NCBI RefSeq assembly: GCF_023634845.1
Contig: NZ_JAMLJL010000019.1
Coordinates: 1 to 64,000, forward strand
DNA from: Flavobacterium amniphilum
GTDB lineage: Bacteria; Bacteroidota; Bacteroidia; Flavobacteriales; Flavobacteriaceae
Length of the DNA stretch: 64,000 nucleotides
Reading direction: 5' to 3'
A program made the position numbers and the translations under genes. This document shows, piece by piece, positions 51,669 to 59,672 of this stretch. The notes under the pieces are model-generated. The model was not told the origin of the DNA and did not search any database. It saw nothing but the letters and a program-made list of their open reading frames with translations. The first letter of the stretch is position 1; every line of letters begins with the position of its first letter.

Positions 51669-53503
51669 GATTTATTTAGATTTATGATTGCATACATATT
51701 GAAGTTTCTGCCCGGCATGAAACGTCCTTCCACATTTTCATATTTTTCATTCCAGACATTTTGGATTTTCAAGCCAATTTTGTAGTTATTTTTTTTACCA
51801 AAATCATAGTCGGTGCCAAAATTTGACACGTTGTATTCTTTAAGATTATAAAGTGGATTGTTATCGGAACGTGTAAAAACCTCACCCACGAACATATTCT
51901 GGTAATACGCCGAAAGCTTTTTATAATTATAGGCCAATGACAAAGTAGCTTTATGATACGGAACATACATCAATTGCTTTTTTGTTTCATTATTCTCAGA
52001 AACCGTATAACCGTAAGTTCCGGTAATAGAAAACTGATGGTTTTTAATCTTCTTACTTCCGTTGAGTTTTGCTTCCGCACCGTAAGATTGAACCTCATCA
52101 ATATTGATAGGCGTCCAGACCGGACCAGCCGGCACCCAACGGATCATATTTTCAATATCATTAAAAAACCCGACCAGTTCGACCGACCAATTTTTAAACA
52201 TAAATTCGTTTCCCCATTCCAATTGATGCGAAGTTTCTGGTTGTAAGTTTGGATTCCCGCTATTTATCCAATACAAATCATCGAAGGAAGGAATTCTGAA
52301 GTTTTTTGACGCATTCAACCGTGAAGAGTACCAATTCAAGAATTTGTATTTCAGACCTCCGGAATACAAAAAAGGACTTTTGTAATTCGTGGTTACTTCC
52401 TGTCTTAATGAAACTTCATAGAGAAATTGTCTAATCTTATGGCTAAACATCAGATTAAGTGAACTTATATGTCGGGTTTTATTTTCAATATCAGAGCCAT
52501 TTCCCTTGTTTTGGGTAAAATCGGCTACGGAATTCAATTTTATGTGGTCTGACAGATTGAATTCCAAATCGTACTTCGCCACAAGTGTTTCTACCTTACC
52601 GAAAGAAAAGTTATCATTGTTGCTATTGGCAAAATAACGGTACTTTTCATTCAAAAATGCCAAGCGTAATTTAGAATTGAACTTCCCTGAAATACTATTC
52701 CATTCCAGAAGGTTTCTGGCATTGAGGTTATTGTATTTTGTAGGAGTTTCGGTTGGGTAGATTAACGAAAAATTACGTTCTCCGTCAAAAATATTGCTAT
52801 AAAATTTAAGGATATTCTTCGGATTGATTTTATAACCAAAAGTGATATTGGCAGTGGTATTATAAAATGACCCGTTCAGATTTTTACGGTTGGTTCCGAT
52901 GATATCATAATCGTTTTCCGAATCAGTCCGCGTAATGGAAGTACCAAAAAACAATTGATTAGTTCCGGTTTTCAATGAATAATTGAGTAATCGGGTTGCA
53001 AAGCTCCCATAATCAATATGCAGTGAATTCCTGAAAGTATTTTTAAAGCTGAAATCAGAATTGAGATGTATACTACCACCGATGGCACCACTTCCATAGA
53101 TCACACTTCCTCCGCCCGTACGTACGGCAACCGATTCATAATCGGAAGCATTGAGTGTGTTAAAATCAGTTTGTCCTGAAAGTTGGGAATTAATATTGAT
53201 TCCGTTCCAGATAACGGCTGTCTGTGAAGCAGTTGTTCCCCTGAATGAAGCCGAAGAAGTCATCCCCAAGCCATATTCTTTAAAATAAATACCGGTATTA
53301 TAATTCAATAATTGGGTTAAGAGCGGTTGATTCTTCTTTAAAACAGAATCATTTAAAACCTGCAGCGATTGTGTTCCGGTAAATTTTTTAAGTAATACAT
53401 CAGAAACCAGAACCTCATCGAGCTGTATAACAGGAGTTTGCTGCGCATATACCACATAGCACAATAAGGTAACCCAAACCGTTAAGAGATTTTTCATGTC
53501 CAT
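51665..53503 (-). CDS. TonB-dependent receptor, BtuB-like, first gene of a B12 uptake operon
   Basis: 612 residues with signal peptide (MKNLLTVWVTLLCYVVYAQQ, from the ATG at 53497; 53503 is possible). Plug domain VIQLDEVLVSDVLLKKFTGT, SASFRGTTASQTAVIWNGIN, VRTGGGSVIYGSGAIGGSIH. The barrel ends MYAIINLNKS. Shorter than SusC-type receptors and like BtuB in size. Preceded by the second cobalamin riboswitch and followed by the propeller gene, overlapping by 4 bases. Confidence 0.9.
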   Translation of the reverse strand: MDMKNLLTVWVTLLCYVVYAQQTPVIQLDEVLVSDVLLKKFTGTQSLQVLNDSVLKKNQPLLTQLLNYNTGIYFKEYGLGMTSSASFRGTTASQTAVIWNGININSQLSGQTDFNTLNASDYESVAVRTGGGSVIYGSGAIGGSIHLNSDFSFKNTFRNSLHIDYGSFATRLLNYSLKTGTNQLFFGTSITRTDSENDYDIIGTNRKNLNGSFYNTTANITFGYKINPKNILKFYSNIFDGERNFSLIYPTETPTKYNNLNARNLLEWNSISGKFNSKLRLAFLNEKYRYFANSNNDNFSFGKVETLVAKYDLEFNLSDHIKLNSVADFTQNKGNGSDIENKTRHISSLNLMFSHKIRQFLYEVSLRQEVTTNYKSPFLYSGGLKYKFLNWYSSRLNASKNFRIPSFDDLYWINSGNPNLQPETSHQLEWGNEFMFKNWSVELVGFFNDIENMIRWVPAGPVWTPINIDEVQSYGAEAKLNGSKKIKNHQFSITGTYGYTVSENNETKKQLMYVPYHKATLSLAYNYKKLSAYYQNMFVGEVFTRSDNNPLYNLKEYNVSNFGTDYDFGKKNNYKIGLKIQNVWNEKYENVEGRFMPGRNFNMYAIINLNKS

Positions 53504-53544
53504 TTTCTAAATCTTTTTTCCCGAAGATTTGATAATTAAATGAA

Positions 53545-53692
53545 CTTAGGCAGGTCTCCTGGCTTGCGTCTTGTTATTCACCTTCCCATTCGCCTGAGCG
53601 AGCAGTGGTATTGTAGTTAATAACAAGCTTTATAGCTTACAGTTGCGGGTACAGCTCAGGTATTTCACCTGATTCCCTTTTAATGCTGTTTG
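53545..53692 (-). promoter_or_regulatory. cobalamin riboswitch upstream of the 51665-53503 receptor
   Basis: Same conserved segments on minus as the first riboswitch: AACAGCATTAAAAGGGAA, GCTGTACCCGCAACTGT, CCACTG, GCAAGCCAGGAGACCTGCC. The peripheral variable helix differs (CTCGCTCAGGCGAATGGGAA region). It controls the five-gene receptor, propeller and surface-protein operon. Confidence 0.93.
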
Positions 53693-53783
53693 AAAAATTC
53701 TCAAACAACAACCAAAATTCGGATGCAAAATTAGCATTATTTAAATGTAATCCTAATCCTATTAAAAATATTTAAGCAAAAGA

Positions 53784-53894
53784 TTACTTCTTTTTCTTTT
53801 TCAATCTTTTATAAAGTATCACTGAAATAACCACAACATGTAAAAAAACGATGGTATAAACGGCGTACATGAATTCATTTGAAGTAGTATCCAT
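53784..53894 (-). CDS. 36-residue membrane protein at the end of the cobinamide operon
   Basis: Encodes MDTTSNEFMYAVYTIVFLHV then VVISVILYKRLKKKKK: a short polar N-terminus, one membrane helix and a run of lysines, a positive-inside end. It begins 4 bases after the cobC stop, so it would be translated from the same mRNA, and ends before the riboswitch of the next operon. No family recognised. It could anchor or stabilise CobS at the membrane, which is speculation. Confidence 0.55.
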   Translation of the reverse strand: MDTTSNEFMYAVYTIVFLHVVVISVILYKRLKKKKK

Positions 53895-53897
53895 AAT

Positions 53898-54419
53898 TTA
53901 AACTATAATTTTAATTACCTGTCCGAAATCTACTTTATTTGAAAAAGCATCTTTCAGATCGAGGTTCATATGTTTGCATAAAAAACTTCTGATCACACCG
54001 GCATGGGTGACAATAACGACAGGTTGCTGCACATCGGTTAACTTTTCATCAATAAACGTTAAAACCCTATTGTGCAATTCGACAAATGATTCACCTCTTG
54101 ATACCTTTACATTCACGAAATCTTTCATCCATGGGTCAATTTCATCAGATGGGATGTCGTCCCACTTTTTCATTTCCCAACTGCCGAAATCCATTTCCAT
54201 CAATCGCTTATCGACATTATAATCAGAAGAAGATATAAAATTGGCCAAAATGGTACAACGTTGCAGCGGACTCGAATAAAACAAAGCCTGCTTTGGCAAT
54301 TTATCTTTAATTTCCTTGAACTGCTGAATATATGGCTGGCGCAATTCCACATCAGTCTGGCCGTAGCAAACCCCTTTTTCACTAACGGTTTCGGTATGAC
54401 GGACTAAATAAATTTCCAT
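53898..54419 (-). CDS. cobC: alpha-ribazole phosphatase, histidine phosphatase family
   Basis: Removes the 5'-phosphate from alpha-ribazole phosphate (or adenosylcobalamin 5'-phosphate) in nucleotide-loop assembly. 173 residues with the catalytic RHT motif at the N-terminus (MEIYLVRHTETVSEKGVCYG QTDVEL), MEMDFGSWEMKKWDDI and the second histidine in VVIVTHAGVIRSFL. Overlaps cobS by 16 bases. Confidence 0.93.
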   Translation of the reverse strand: MEIYLVRHTETVSEKGVCYGQTDVELRQPYIQQFKEIKDKLPKQALFYSSPLQRCTILANFISSSDYNVDKRLMEMDFGSWEMKKWDDIPSDEIDPWMKDFVNVKVSRGESFVELHNRVLTFIDEKLTDVQQPVVIVTHAGVIRSFLCKHMNLDLKDAFSNKVDFGQVIKIIV

Positions 54420-55204
54420 ATTGCAATCGCAGATAAATAAAAAACAACCTCACAAACCTGTTGCGTGGCACCTAAACAATCTCCGGTGTAACCGTCAATC
54501 CATTTTTGGAAATAACGGGCCAGATAAATCCGCATCAAAAAGAGAGGAACCAACACCAAAATCAATTGCCATTGAAAATATGACAAGATAAATAATGGTA
54601 ACAAACCAAAAAAGAAGGCGCCCACTACTTCCCGCCAGGTATAATTTTGGGCAATCGGTTTGCTTTTACTGGTCGCATCATCACGTGAATATTCATGTGT
54701 AAACACAATGGAAACAGCAGCTAATCTACTCAAAGAATGTCCTGTAACAAATACCAATAAGTAAGTAATGTACAAATTCAGAGTCGGTATTCCGGTGATT
54801 TTGAGGAGCATGTTAACTGACATCAGTTTCAGTAGTAACAGCAAAACAACACCGATGGCACCATAAGCTCCGATGGCACTGTCTTTCATAATCAGAAGTA
54901 TTTTCTCTTTAGTCCATCCACCACCAAAACCATCACACACATCTGCAAAACCATCTTCATGGAAAGCTCCCGTAACCAAAATGGAAGCAATCATCGAAAG
55001 CAAAACAGCTATTTCAGGTCCGATAAGATAATTAAACAAACAAAACGCTCCAAAAGTAACCGAACCCACTATCCATCCCACCAAAGGAAAATATCGTGAT
55101 GCTTTATTAAGATAATCAGGATTGTGATCGATGTTCTTCGGACAGGGAATCCGGGTGTAAAACATCAACGCCGTAAAAAATATATCGAGTTCTTTTTTCA
55201 TCAA
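54404..55204 (-). CDS. cobS: adenosylcobinamide-GDP ribazoletransferase
   Basis: Membrane enzyme that joins adenosylcobinamide-GDP to alpha-ribazole (phosphate). 266 residues; FFTALMFYTRIPCP at the N-terminus, the metal-binding HEDGFADVCDGFGGGWTKEK, KDSAIGAYGAIGVVLLLLLK and several membrane helices. The C-terminal TGDCLGATQQVCEVVFYLSA is a family signature. 4-base overlap with the upstream fusion gene and 16-base overlap with cobC. Confidence 0.95.
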   Translation of the reverse strand: MMKKELDIFFTALMFYTRIPCPKNIDHNPDYLNKASRYFPLVGWIVGSVTFGAFCLFNYLIGPEIAVLLSMIASILVTGAFHEDGFADVCDGFGGGWTKEKILLIMKDSAIGAYGAIGVVLLLLLKLMSVNMLLKITGIPTLNLYITYLLVFVTGHSLSRLAAVSIVFTHEYSRDDATSKSKPIAQNYTWREVVGAFFFGLLPLFILSYFQWQLILVLVPLFLMRIYLARYFQKWIDGYTGDCLGATQQVCEVVFYLSAIAIWKFI

Positions 55205-56886
55205 ATTCTTTCTTTATTGCTGACTCCGGCACTTTCAAAACTAGCCATCTTATTCAAAAATGCTACAGCCGACTGAATGATCGGAAAAGCAATCGCACAG
55301 CCGGTTCCTTCTCCCAAACGTAAATCCAATTGCAAAACAGCTTTGGCATTCATATAACTTAATAATTTAGTATGCGCCTGCTCGGCAGATTGATGGCTAA
55401 ACACCGCATTTTTAATGATTTCAGGCCTTTTTGTATAGGCAATCAGAAAAGCCACACTGCAAATAAAACCATCCACCAGAATCAACATGTTATTTTTATA
55501 CGCTTCCAGCATTCCGCCGGCCATCTGGAGAATTTCAAATCCGCCAAAATACGCTAATTTACCCTCTAAATCATCCTGTCCTCGGTAGGACTCAATAGCT
55601 TTCCTGAGAATATCACTTTTGAATTTCAATTTCTCATCATTGACGCCTGTTCCTTTACCAACACATTCTTCAATGGAAATTCCGGCAATGATACTCATCA
55701 AAACCGATGCAGTAGAGGTATTTCCGATACCCATTTCACCAAAACCGATACAATTGCTTCCTTTTTTAGCAATTTCAGAAACAATGAAACTTCCTTTTTC
55801 AAAACAAAGTTCCATTTGGCTTTTAGTCATAGCCGGGCCGTGTAAAAAAGACTGCGTTCCTTTATCAATTGGAGCAGCAATCAGTTTGGCATTAGGCGGA
55901 AAATCATAATTCACTCCTGCGTTTACAATTGACAAATCAATACCATGCTGTTCACAGAAAACATTAATGGCAGCACCGCCTTCGAGGAAATTTGTCACCA
56001 TCTGACGCGTTACATCCTGCGGATAGGCACTCACACCATGTGCCGCGATACCGTGATCGGCAGCAAAAACCACAATATTGGGTTGTTTAATTTCAGGAGT
56101 TAAGGATTGGAAAACGATTCCGATTTGCTTTGCCAGAATTTCCAAAACCCCCAGTGCACCCGTTGGTTTGGTTTTGTTATCAATTTTATGCTGTAATTTA
56201 GATTCCAGAGTATGGTCTTCATTACTTTTTGCATTCGGTAATTCTTCAGTTTGCGACTTATCCAGATGCATTAGGGTAATTTCTTCTACAAATGGGCGTT
56301 CACTTTTCTGTTTCCAATTCAATTGCTGCAACATGGGTTGGTTGTCATAATCAGTTGACGGCTTACCGACACAGAAATAGCCCAGGGGCTCAATATGTTC
56401 GGGTAATCCGATTAGTTTTTTGAATTGGTAGTAATTCAGGATTGAAACCCATCCCATGGAATAACCCTGTTCAGTTAATGATAGCCAGATATTTTGTGCG
56501 GAACATACGGCACTGAATTTAATCGCTTCATTACTGCCTACAGTTCCAATCGTAAAATTATTGAGTACCGAGCGGTCGTAGCAGATAATCAATCCGAGCG
56601 GTGCTTCTTCAATCGCTTCGAGCTTTAACGATTTATATTGTTGCTTTTGGGAAGAGTTATCGGTTTGATTAGCTGCTTTTTCATCATATTCCAAGAACAG
56701 GTTTTTAATTTCCTTCTTCAGTTCAGGAGTTTTGATGATATAATACTTTGTAGCATCGGTCAAACCAACGGAAGGCGCCCAATGTCCCGCCTGTAAAGCC
56801 TTCTCCAGAACCTCATCCAGTACGGCGTCGCTTTCAAAATGTCGGGTATCCCGGCGTGATTTTAATATATCATCCAAATAACTCAT
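55201..56886 (-). CDS. fusion of BluB (DMB synthase) and CobT
   Basis: 561 residues with two enzymes in one chain. Residues 1 to about 210 are BluB: LKSRRDTRHFESDAVLDEVL, HWAPSVGLTDATKYYIIKT, QNIWLSLTEQGYSMGWVSIL, a nitroreductase fold that breaks FMN to 5,6-dimethylbenzimidazole (DMB). Residues about 225-561 are CobT, which attaches DMB to ribose phosphate from nicotinate mononucleotide: KPTGALGVLEILAKQIG, VFAADHGIAAHGVSAYPQDV, GFGEMGIGNTSTAS and the catalytic Glu in RLGEGTGCAIAFPI. Linking them lets DMB pass directly to activation. Confidence 0.93.
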   Translation of the reverse strand: MSYLDDILKSRRDTRHFESDAVLDEVLEKALQAGHWAPSVGLTDATKYYIIKTPELKKEIKNLFLEYDEKAANQTDNSSQKQQYKSLKLEAIEEAPLGLIICYDRSVLNNFTIGTVGSNEAIKFSAVCSAQNIWLSLTEQGYSMGWVSILNYYQFKKLIGLPEHIEPLGYFCVGKPSTDYDNQPMLQQLNWKQKSERPFVEEITLMHLDKSQTEELPNAKSNEDHTLESKLQHKIDNKTKPTGALGVLEILAKQIGIVFQSLTPEIKQPNIVVFAADHGIAAHGVSAYPQDVTRQMVTNFLEGGAAINVFCEQHGIDLSIVNAGVNYDFPPNAKLIAAPIDKGTQSFLHGPAMTKSQMELCFEKGSFIVSEIAKKGSNCIGFGEMGIGNTSTASVLMSIIAGISIEECVGKGTGVNDEKLKFKSDILRKAIESYRGQDDLEGKLAYFGGFEILQMAGGMLEAYKNNMLILVDGFICSVAFLIAYTKRPEIIKNAVFSHQSAEQAHTKLLSYMNAKAVLQLDLRLGEGTGCAIAFPIIQSAVAFLNKMASFESAGVSNKERI

Positions 56887-56895
56887 ACTTTCAAT

Positions 56896-57543
56896 TTAAT
56901 TGGTTTCCCAAACGATAAAACAGTAATCGTTATAGGTTTGTGTTGTGTGTTCCGGCAATGTTATCGCTTCGGTAAATAACGGGCAATTCATCACCATGGT
57001 ATGGAATTCACCATTTTCGCCACAAGGATCAATTCCTTTTGCTTCTAATTCTTCAGCCAGTTCCAATGTCATGATTTTACCCAGATAAGCTTCTCCCATT
57101 TGGACATTACAGGATACAATCATGGTTTGTATGCCTCCCTCAATCATTTCTTTGACCAATGCTACCCTATCCTGTTGCCACAACGGTAAAATTGCTTCCA
57201 ATCCGGCTGCTTTACATACCTTTTCCTCCCAATCCCTGTGTGGTTGCAAATCAATATCTCCGAAAACAGCTGCATCCAGACCATAATTCTTTTTCAGCTT
57301 TTGTAAGGCCTCAATAAACTTGGATTCATAATCATTCCAGGTAGCCGGAATTGTCTCAATGGGCAGATTCATTTTTGCTGCCTGCTGTTTCAAAATGTAC
57401 AGTGGTAATCCGTGGGAGCGTGAAACCTTTCCGTTTTCATTCATCATATTGAGTAGCACCTTCGGTTTTAAGCCCGAGGCAACTGCTTTCATCATAGCGT
57501 AGCAGGAATCCTTTCCGCCACTCCAGGAAGTCATAAAATTCAT
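56896..57543 (-). CDS. Dph6-like ATP pyrophosphatase in the cobinamide operon
   Basis: 215 residues, adenine-nucleotide alpha-hydrolase fold. The PP-loop is SGGKDS (8-13), followed by LNMMNENGKVSRSHGLPLYI, FGDIDLQPHRDWEEKVCKAA GLEAILPLW and GIDPCGENGEFHTMVMNCP, all signatures of the diphthine-ammonia ligase (Dph6/MJ0570) family. Bacteria have no diphthamide, so the substrate differs. It lies between cobU and bluB-cobT, 4 bases and 9 bases away, which points to an ATP-dependent amidation or similar step in cobamide salvage. That role is inferred. Confidence 0.9.
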   Translation of the reverse strand: MNFMTSWSGGKDSCYAMMKAVASGLKPKVLLNMMNENGKVSRSHGLPLYILKQQAAKMNLPIETIPATWNDYESKFIEALQKLKKNYGLDAAVFGDIDLQPHRDWEEKVCKAAGLEAILPLWQQDRVALVKEMIEGGIQTMIVSCNVQMGEAYLGKIMTLELAEELEAKGIDPCGENGEFHTMVMNCPLFTEAITLPEHTTQTYNDYCFIVWETN

Positions 57544-57547
57544 TTCC

Positions 57548-58054
57548 TTATTTTATTTTAACCGGAATCCCGGAAACCATCAATACCACTTCATCTGCAT
57601 TTTTAGCCAGATATTGATTCATCCAGCCCTGCAATTCAGTGAATTTACGTCCGATGTGCGTTTCGGCGTGTACACCCATTCCTATTTCGTTTGTAATGAT
57701 AATAACAGTTGCATTTTCCTGTTGGACCAAAGCATCAAATTCGGCTTTAGCCTGTTCAAGACTTAAGGCCACATCATTTTTGGTATCCACAAAAAAATTG
57801 GTTAGCCACAACGTCACACAATCGACGATTGTTACTTTACCCGAGAAGTCTATCTCACTCAGGAGCTTTTCATTTTCGACATTGATCCAGCGTTCATCCC
57901 TTTCAGCCTGATGGCGGTCAATCCTTTTCTGGAAGTCGCCGTCCCATTTTCTGGCCGTCGCCACATATATTGGATTTGATGAAAGTTTCAGGGCCAAATC
58001 CTGAGCGTAACTGCTTTTTCCGGAGCGTTCCCCTCCTGTTATCAGATAAATCAT
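57548..58054 (-). CDS. cobU: adenosylcobinamide kinase / guanylyltransferase
   Basis: Phosphorylates adenosylcobinamide and transfers GMP to it. 168 residues from the ATG giving MIYLITGGERSGKSSYAQDL. P-loop GGERSGKS (7-14), the guanylyl-accepting His region RIDRHQAERDERW and VTIVDCVTLWLTNFFVD, then VIIITNEIGMGVHAETHIGR. An in-frame start at 58093 is rejected because it would add 13 residues before the P-loop strand. Confidence 0.95.
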   Translation of the reverse strand: MIYLITGGERSGKSSYAQDLALKLSSNPIYVATARKWDGDFQKRIDRHQAERDERWINVENEKLLSEIDFSGKVTIVDCVTLWLTNFFVDTKNDVALSLEQAKAEFDALVQQENATVIIITNEIGMGVHAETHIGRKFTELQGWMNQYLAKNADEVVLMVSGIPVKIK

Positions 58055-58071
58055 TATAGTAAGTCTTTGTA

Positions 58072-58434
58072 TTAATACGGACAATGTCTGCAACCATTCT
58101 TACAGCAATGTCCCCTTTTTAAATGAAACCAAGGTTTAAAAACATATTTGCCGTTTTCCAGGTAATAATCGATTCCTTCGATGAGATTATTCGTTTGAGG
58201 TAAATCCTTGGCTTTATTGTCTGGTGCTGATTCGGGAGTAAGGGTTTGGACATATTCCTCAATCTTAACCGAGCAGGCTTCTTTAAAACATTCCGGACAC
58301 AAACAATCGATCACATCAGAAGGAGCAAAAATGGGCGGAAAATCATTACACCAGCATCTACTGACAGCCAAAGTATCCCCGCAATTAAACTCGGTTTTAC
58401 AGGTCGAACATTTTTTAACACGAATGGTATTCAT
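58072..58434 (-). CDS. Cys-rich CWC / DUF5522 two-module protein
   Basis: 120 residues from the ATG giving MNTIRVKKCSTCKTEFNCGD. The first module has KCSTCKTEFNCG, SRCWCNDFPPI and CLCPECF, a cysteine-rich CWC metal-binding domain. The second module ends with IDYYLENGKYVFKPWFHLKR GHCCKNGCRHCPY, the DUF5522 signature. Both probably bind metal; nine or more Cys are conserved-looking. 17 bases before cobU and divergent from btuF. A link to cobalt or B12 is suggested only by position. Confidence 0.85.
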   Translation of the reverse strand: MNTIRVKKCSTCKTEFNCGDTLAVSRCWCNDFPPIFAPSDVIDCLCPECFKEACSVKIEEYVQTLTPESAPDNKAKDLPQTNNLIEGIDYYLENGKYVFKPWFHLKRGHCCKNGCRHCPY

Positions 58435-58500
58435 GCCGTAAAGATAGTGTTTGTCGATTTTTGGACTAAAAAAGAATCCGAATTTTTTTGCAAATTCTTT

Positions 58501-58508
58501 TACCTTTG
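58501..58508 (+). promoter_or_regulatory. btuF operon -7 box
   Basis: TACCTTTG, 20 bases before the ATG at 58529. Confidence 0.5.
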
Positions 58509-58528
58509 CGGGAAATAAACACAAACTA

Positions 58529-59671
58529 ATGAAGACTTTTCTCTATAAAGCCCTTTTTATTTCCTTTTTTGCAGTAACGGTTGGATGCAAACAAAACGAA
58601 AAAACAGAAACCGTAAAAACTATTGCTTCGGAAGAAGTAATTCAATATGCCAGCGGACTTTCCATTCACAAATATTCCGGTTATTCGGTAGTAAAAGTGA
58701 CCAACCCGTGGCCGGATGCCAACAGGGATTTTACTTATGTCCTTCAGGAGAAGAATACAGTTATCCCGGACAGTTTACAACAATACACGACCATACCGGT
58801 TCCGTTAAAATCGATCGTAGTGACTTCCACAACCAATGTACCTTTCCTTGAAATGCTGGGCGTGGAAAACAAGTTGGTTGGCTTCCCGCATACCGATTAT
58901 ATCTCATCTGTAAAAACAAGAGCGCTAATTGACAAAGGCATTGTTAAGAACGTGGGACAGAATGAGCGTTTGAACATGGAAAAACTGATTGACCTTTCAC
59001 CTGAGTTAATTGTTACTTTCGGGGTTGACAACAGTAACCCAATGATCAAGAACCTGGAAAAAAGCGGTTTAAAAGTGATGATACAGGGCGATTGGATGGA
59101 ACAATCCCCATTAGGTAAAGCAGAATGGTTAAAGTTATATGCTGCTTTATTCGGAAAGGAAAAAGAAGCGGATCAGTTATTTGATACTATCGTAAAAGAA
59201 TACAATGAAGCTTTATCATCGGTAAAAGGCAAACAGGCAAAAGCAACCGTTTTATACGGGAACATGTATCAGGACCAATGGTTTGTAGCCAAAGGCAACA
59301 GTTGGGTAGCCCAATTCCTGAAAGACGCCAAGTCCAATTATTTATGGGCCGATGTGGAAGGAACCGGAAGTTTAGGCTTGCCATTCGAAAAGGTATTGGA
59401 AAAAGCCAAAAATGCCGATATCTGGATAGCAGCCGGGACATTCAGGACCTTAAATGATTTAGCGGCCAGCAATACCCATTACAGTCAGTTTGATGCCTTC
59501 GGGAAAAAGAATGTATACACTTTTGAAAGCAAATTAGGCGCAACCGGCGGAACCATTTACTATGAAATGGCACCCAGCCGTCCTGATTTAGTATTAAAAG
59601 ATTACATTAAGATATTCCACCCTGATCTGTTACCTGATTATACACTAACCTTTGCAGAAAAACTGAAGTAA
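58529..59671 (+). CDS. btuF: cobalamin ABC transporter substrate-binding lipoprotein
   Basis: 380 residues from ATG 58529, with a lipoprotein signal (FAVTVGCKQNE). Type III binding-protein fold: FLEMLGVENKLVGFPHTDYI, VGQNERLNMEKLIDLSPELI and AGTFRTLNDLAASNTHYSQF. The family takes cobalamin or ferric siderophores. B12 is chosen because the three-gene transporter starts next to the cobinamide operon and no iron genes are near. One base before btuC. Confidence 0.85.
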   Translation: MKTFLYKALFISFFAVTVGCKQNEKTETVKTIASEEVIQYASGLSIHKYSGYSVVKVTNPWPDANRDFTYVLQEKNTVIPDSLQQYTTIPVPLKSIVVTSTTNVPFLEMLGVENKLVGFPHTDYISSVKTRALIDKGIVKNVGQNERLNMEKLIDLSPELIVTFGVDNSNPMIKNLEKSGLKVMIQGDWMEQSPLGKAEWLKLYAALFGKEKEADQLFDTIVKEYNEALSSVKGKQAKATVLYGNMYQDQWFVAKGNSWVAQFLKDAKSNYLWADVEGTGSLGLPFEKVLEKAKNADIWIAAGTFRTLNDLAASNTHYSQFDAFGKKNVYTFESKLGATGGTIYYEMAPSRPDLVLKDYIKIFHPDLLPDYTLTFAEKLK

Positions 59672-59672
59672 A

